The notes under the pieces were generated by a model that saw only the letters and a program-made list of their open reading frames with translations, searched no databases and had not been told where the DNA came from. Below are positions 62,931 through 64,000 of a stretch of DNA of 64,000 nt, one piece after another; the first letter of the stretch is position 1; every line of letters begins with the position of its first letter. The translations under genes were made by a program, and so were the position numbers. Source of the stretch: Granulibacter bethesdensis CGDNIH1 (lineage in GTDB: Bacteria > Pseudomonadota > Alphaproteobacteria > Acetobacterales > Acetobacteraceae); the NCBI RefSeq assembly GCF_000014285.2, contig NC_008343.2, positions 372,001 through 436,000 of the forward strand, in the 5' to 3' direction.

Positions 62931-63031
62931 TGCGCCGGTATAATCTGCTTTCGCGGGGCTTTAAATATCCAGAAATGCGTATCGGATACGTTGACAAGGC
63001 TGCCTTTTGGCTCTAGTCCGCACCCCGCTCC

Positions 63032-63117
63032 GGAGGGGTGCCCGAGTGGCTAAAGGGGACGGACTGTAAATCCGTTGGTTAACGCCTACGTTGGTTCGAA
63101 TCCAACCCCCTCCACCA
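63032..63117 (+). tRNA. tRNA-Tyr (anticodon GUA)
   Basis: Acceptor arms GGAGGGG and CCCCTCC, anticodon loop CTGTAAA, a long variable arm and T loop GGTTCGAATCC. The 3' CCA is encoded at 63115-63117. Confidence 0.96.
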
Positions 63118-63214
63118 TCTTTCAGGGGCCGACAGGCCCGGATATCTCAGGGATGGACAGCACGGTTTAAAGGCTCGACGCGACGCGCGTCCTGCGCTAA
63201 TCCGTTTCAGGGCT

Positions 63215-63288
63215 GCGGGTGTAGCTCAATGGTAGAGTTCCAGCCTTCCAAGCTGGCTGTGCGGGTTCGATTCCCGTCACCCGCTCCA
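63215..63288 (+). tRNA. tRNA-Gly (anticodon UCC)
   Basis: Acceptor arms GCGGGTG and CACCCGC, D loop AGCTCAATGGTAGAG, anticodon loop CTTCCAA and T loop GGTTCGATTCC. The 3' CCA is encoded at 63286-63288. It is about 100 bases after tRNA-Tyr and probably transcribed with it. Confidence 0.96.
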
Positions 63289-63469
63289 AAATTCCCCTGA
63301 TAAATCAATAGCATGTGTGCGCTGTAGTAGCCTTCGCTGCCACAATTTGTTCCGCTGTGCCAAATCCGTGCCAAAACTGTTTCAGGGACCCGGCAGGGCA
63401 CTCTCTTCGAGGAGTGTCTTTTGGAGGCCGCTTCCCGAACCCAACGCCCCCTCTTTGAAGCTGTGGCAG
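63289..63469. other. non-coding spacer downstream of tRNA-Gly
   Basis: About 180 bases with no credible gene. GTGCCAAA occurs at two places close together (63356-63363 and 63368-63375). In many bacteria the segment after tRNA-Tyr/tRNA-Gly leads to tRNA-Thr and a tuf gene; here it leads to a LysR gene on the opposite strand. A tRNA 3' end followed by such a break can be a former integration site, but I see no integrase. Confidence 0.4.
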
Positions 63470-64000
63470 TTAGGGACCGCAGCCAGCGGTGCTCATCACC
63501 CCGATTTTTTCGCTGATAAACCGCTGCGCCAGCCATTGAGACGCCGGTCCCTGTGGCCGCTGTTTGTGCCAGATTAATTCCATGGCGACTGGCCAGTCCG
63601 CCGTATCGAAGGCGAGGCGCGGAATGACGAGGTCACTGGCGGCGCTGGATGCGGCAATGATGTGATCGGAGACGAACGCCCAGCCGATTCCCTGCCGGGC
63701 CAGTTGCAGAATGACCCACTGGCTTTCTACCCACCAAACATCGGCTGCAATGCGCAGACGGCGCTTTTCCTCGCTTTCGCTGCGGGTGGCGACCATCAGT
63801 TGCCGGTGTCGCTTCAGCTCTTCCCACTCGATCACCTGCTCCGCTAGGGGGTGATCACGTGCACAGACCAGTTGCAGCGGCACCCAGCCAAGGGTGTGAA
63901 AGCCCAGCACGGCCGGCAGCGTTTCCTGCCGCCACATAATGCCCAGATCGGCCTGACCATCGAGAACAAGGCGGCTCACATCCTCCATGAATGGAAACAG
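63470..64000 (-). CDS. LysR-family transcriptional regulator, N-terminus outside window
   Basis: The C-terminal part (about 177 residues) of a LysR-type regulator, open to the right edge, with its DNA-binding domain beyond it. The effector-binding domain is recognisable from DVSRLVLDGQADLGIMWRQE, then LQLVCARDHPLAEQ, and later QLARQGIGWAFVSDHIIA. The effector and target genes are unknown. In-frame codons continue upstream of the first visible ATG, so this is not a complete short gene. Confidence 0.88.
   Translation of the reverse strand: MFPFMEDVSRLVLDGQADLGIMWRQETLPAVLGFHTLGWVPLQLVCARDHPLAEQVIEWEELKRHRQLMVATRSESEEKRRLRIAADVWWVESQWVILQLARQGIGWAFVSDHIIAASSAASDLVIPRLAFDTADWPVAMELIWHKQRPQGPASQWLAQRFISEKIGVMSTAGCGP

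Noticed and set aside
63207-63536. Minus-strand frame across tRNA-Gly
   Set aside because: It translates the tRNA gene (GAGDGNRTRTASLEGW is a well-known false product of such antisense tRNA frames).

Overview
The window is a 64 kb chromosomal stretch of an alphaproteobacterium, most likely a methanol-oxidising acetic acid bacterium (Acetobacteraceae; a Granulibacter-like genome fits best). This is inferred from the alphaproteobacterial family set (GapR/DUF2312, DUF1491, DUF1244), the moderately high GC of most genes, and a complete methanol dehydrogenase (mxa) cluster. There are about 59 protein genes (two cut by the window edges), four tRNA genes (Pro-CGG, Leu-UAA, Tyr-GUA, Gly-UCC) and several hairpins. 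I see no rRNA, CRISPR array, transposase or intact prophage.

Layout. 1-2.1 kb: a low-GC accessory patch with an edge-truncated, unrecognised beta-rich protein and an AT-rich family 2 glycosyltransferase. 2.1-9.3 kb: an aspartic-protease-like lipoprotein, radA, two glycosyltransferases (GT4, GT9), NAD kinase, a nitrilase-family amidase, a small coiled-coil membrane protein and a NepR-like small protein. 9.3-12.6 kb: a three-gene cell-envelope unit of a Tat-exported Bug-like protein, an OpgC-type acyltransferase and a degenerate SGNH-fold protein. 12.8-20.5 kb: apt, tRNA-Pro, a large membrane protein, a LOG-family enzyme, a cytochrome b561-type protein and the psd-pssA phospholipid pair.

20.6-32.8 kb is the centrepiece. 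mxaD is transcribed leftward and, facing away from it, mxaF-J-G-I-R-S-A-C-K-L run rightward, followed without a gap by a NarL-type sensor kinase and response regulator. MxaF, MxaI and cytochrome cL (MxaG) form the periplasmic methanol-to-cytochrome chain. MxaJ and MxaD assist it. MxaRSACKL resemble a MoxR ATPase, DUF58 and von Willebrand A assembly machine that inserts calcium. The kinase and regulator pair is the obvious candidate for control. MxaF carries Ala at the position where lanthanide XoxF enzymes have Asp, so it is the calcium type. No PQQ biosynthesis genes lie in the window.

32.9-49.5 kb: manC, small conserved proteins, an OmpA-family porin, a circularly permuted ATP-grasp and alpha-E pair, a second aspartic-protease-like lipoprotein coupled to pyruvate kinase, glycerate kinase, GapR, oligoendopeptidase F, an ABC1 kinase and a class A penicillin-binding protein. 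49.6-52.5 kb: a DUF2946-like protein and an OprC-type TonB-dependent copper receptor. 52.7-64 kb: tRNA-Leu, a zincin, an ArsR repressor, ThpR, a Bax-inhibitor family protein, a DsbA-like protein, a gamma-glutamyltransferase-like lipoprotein coupled to an aminotransferase, a flavin reductase, a Do-type protease, RlmB with a long disordered basic extension, tRNA-Tyr and tRNA-Gly, and a LysR regulator cut by the right edge.

Functions are called from motifs and family resemblance read by eye; no database search was run.
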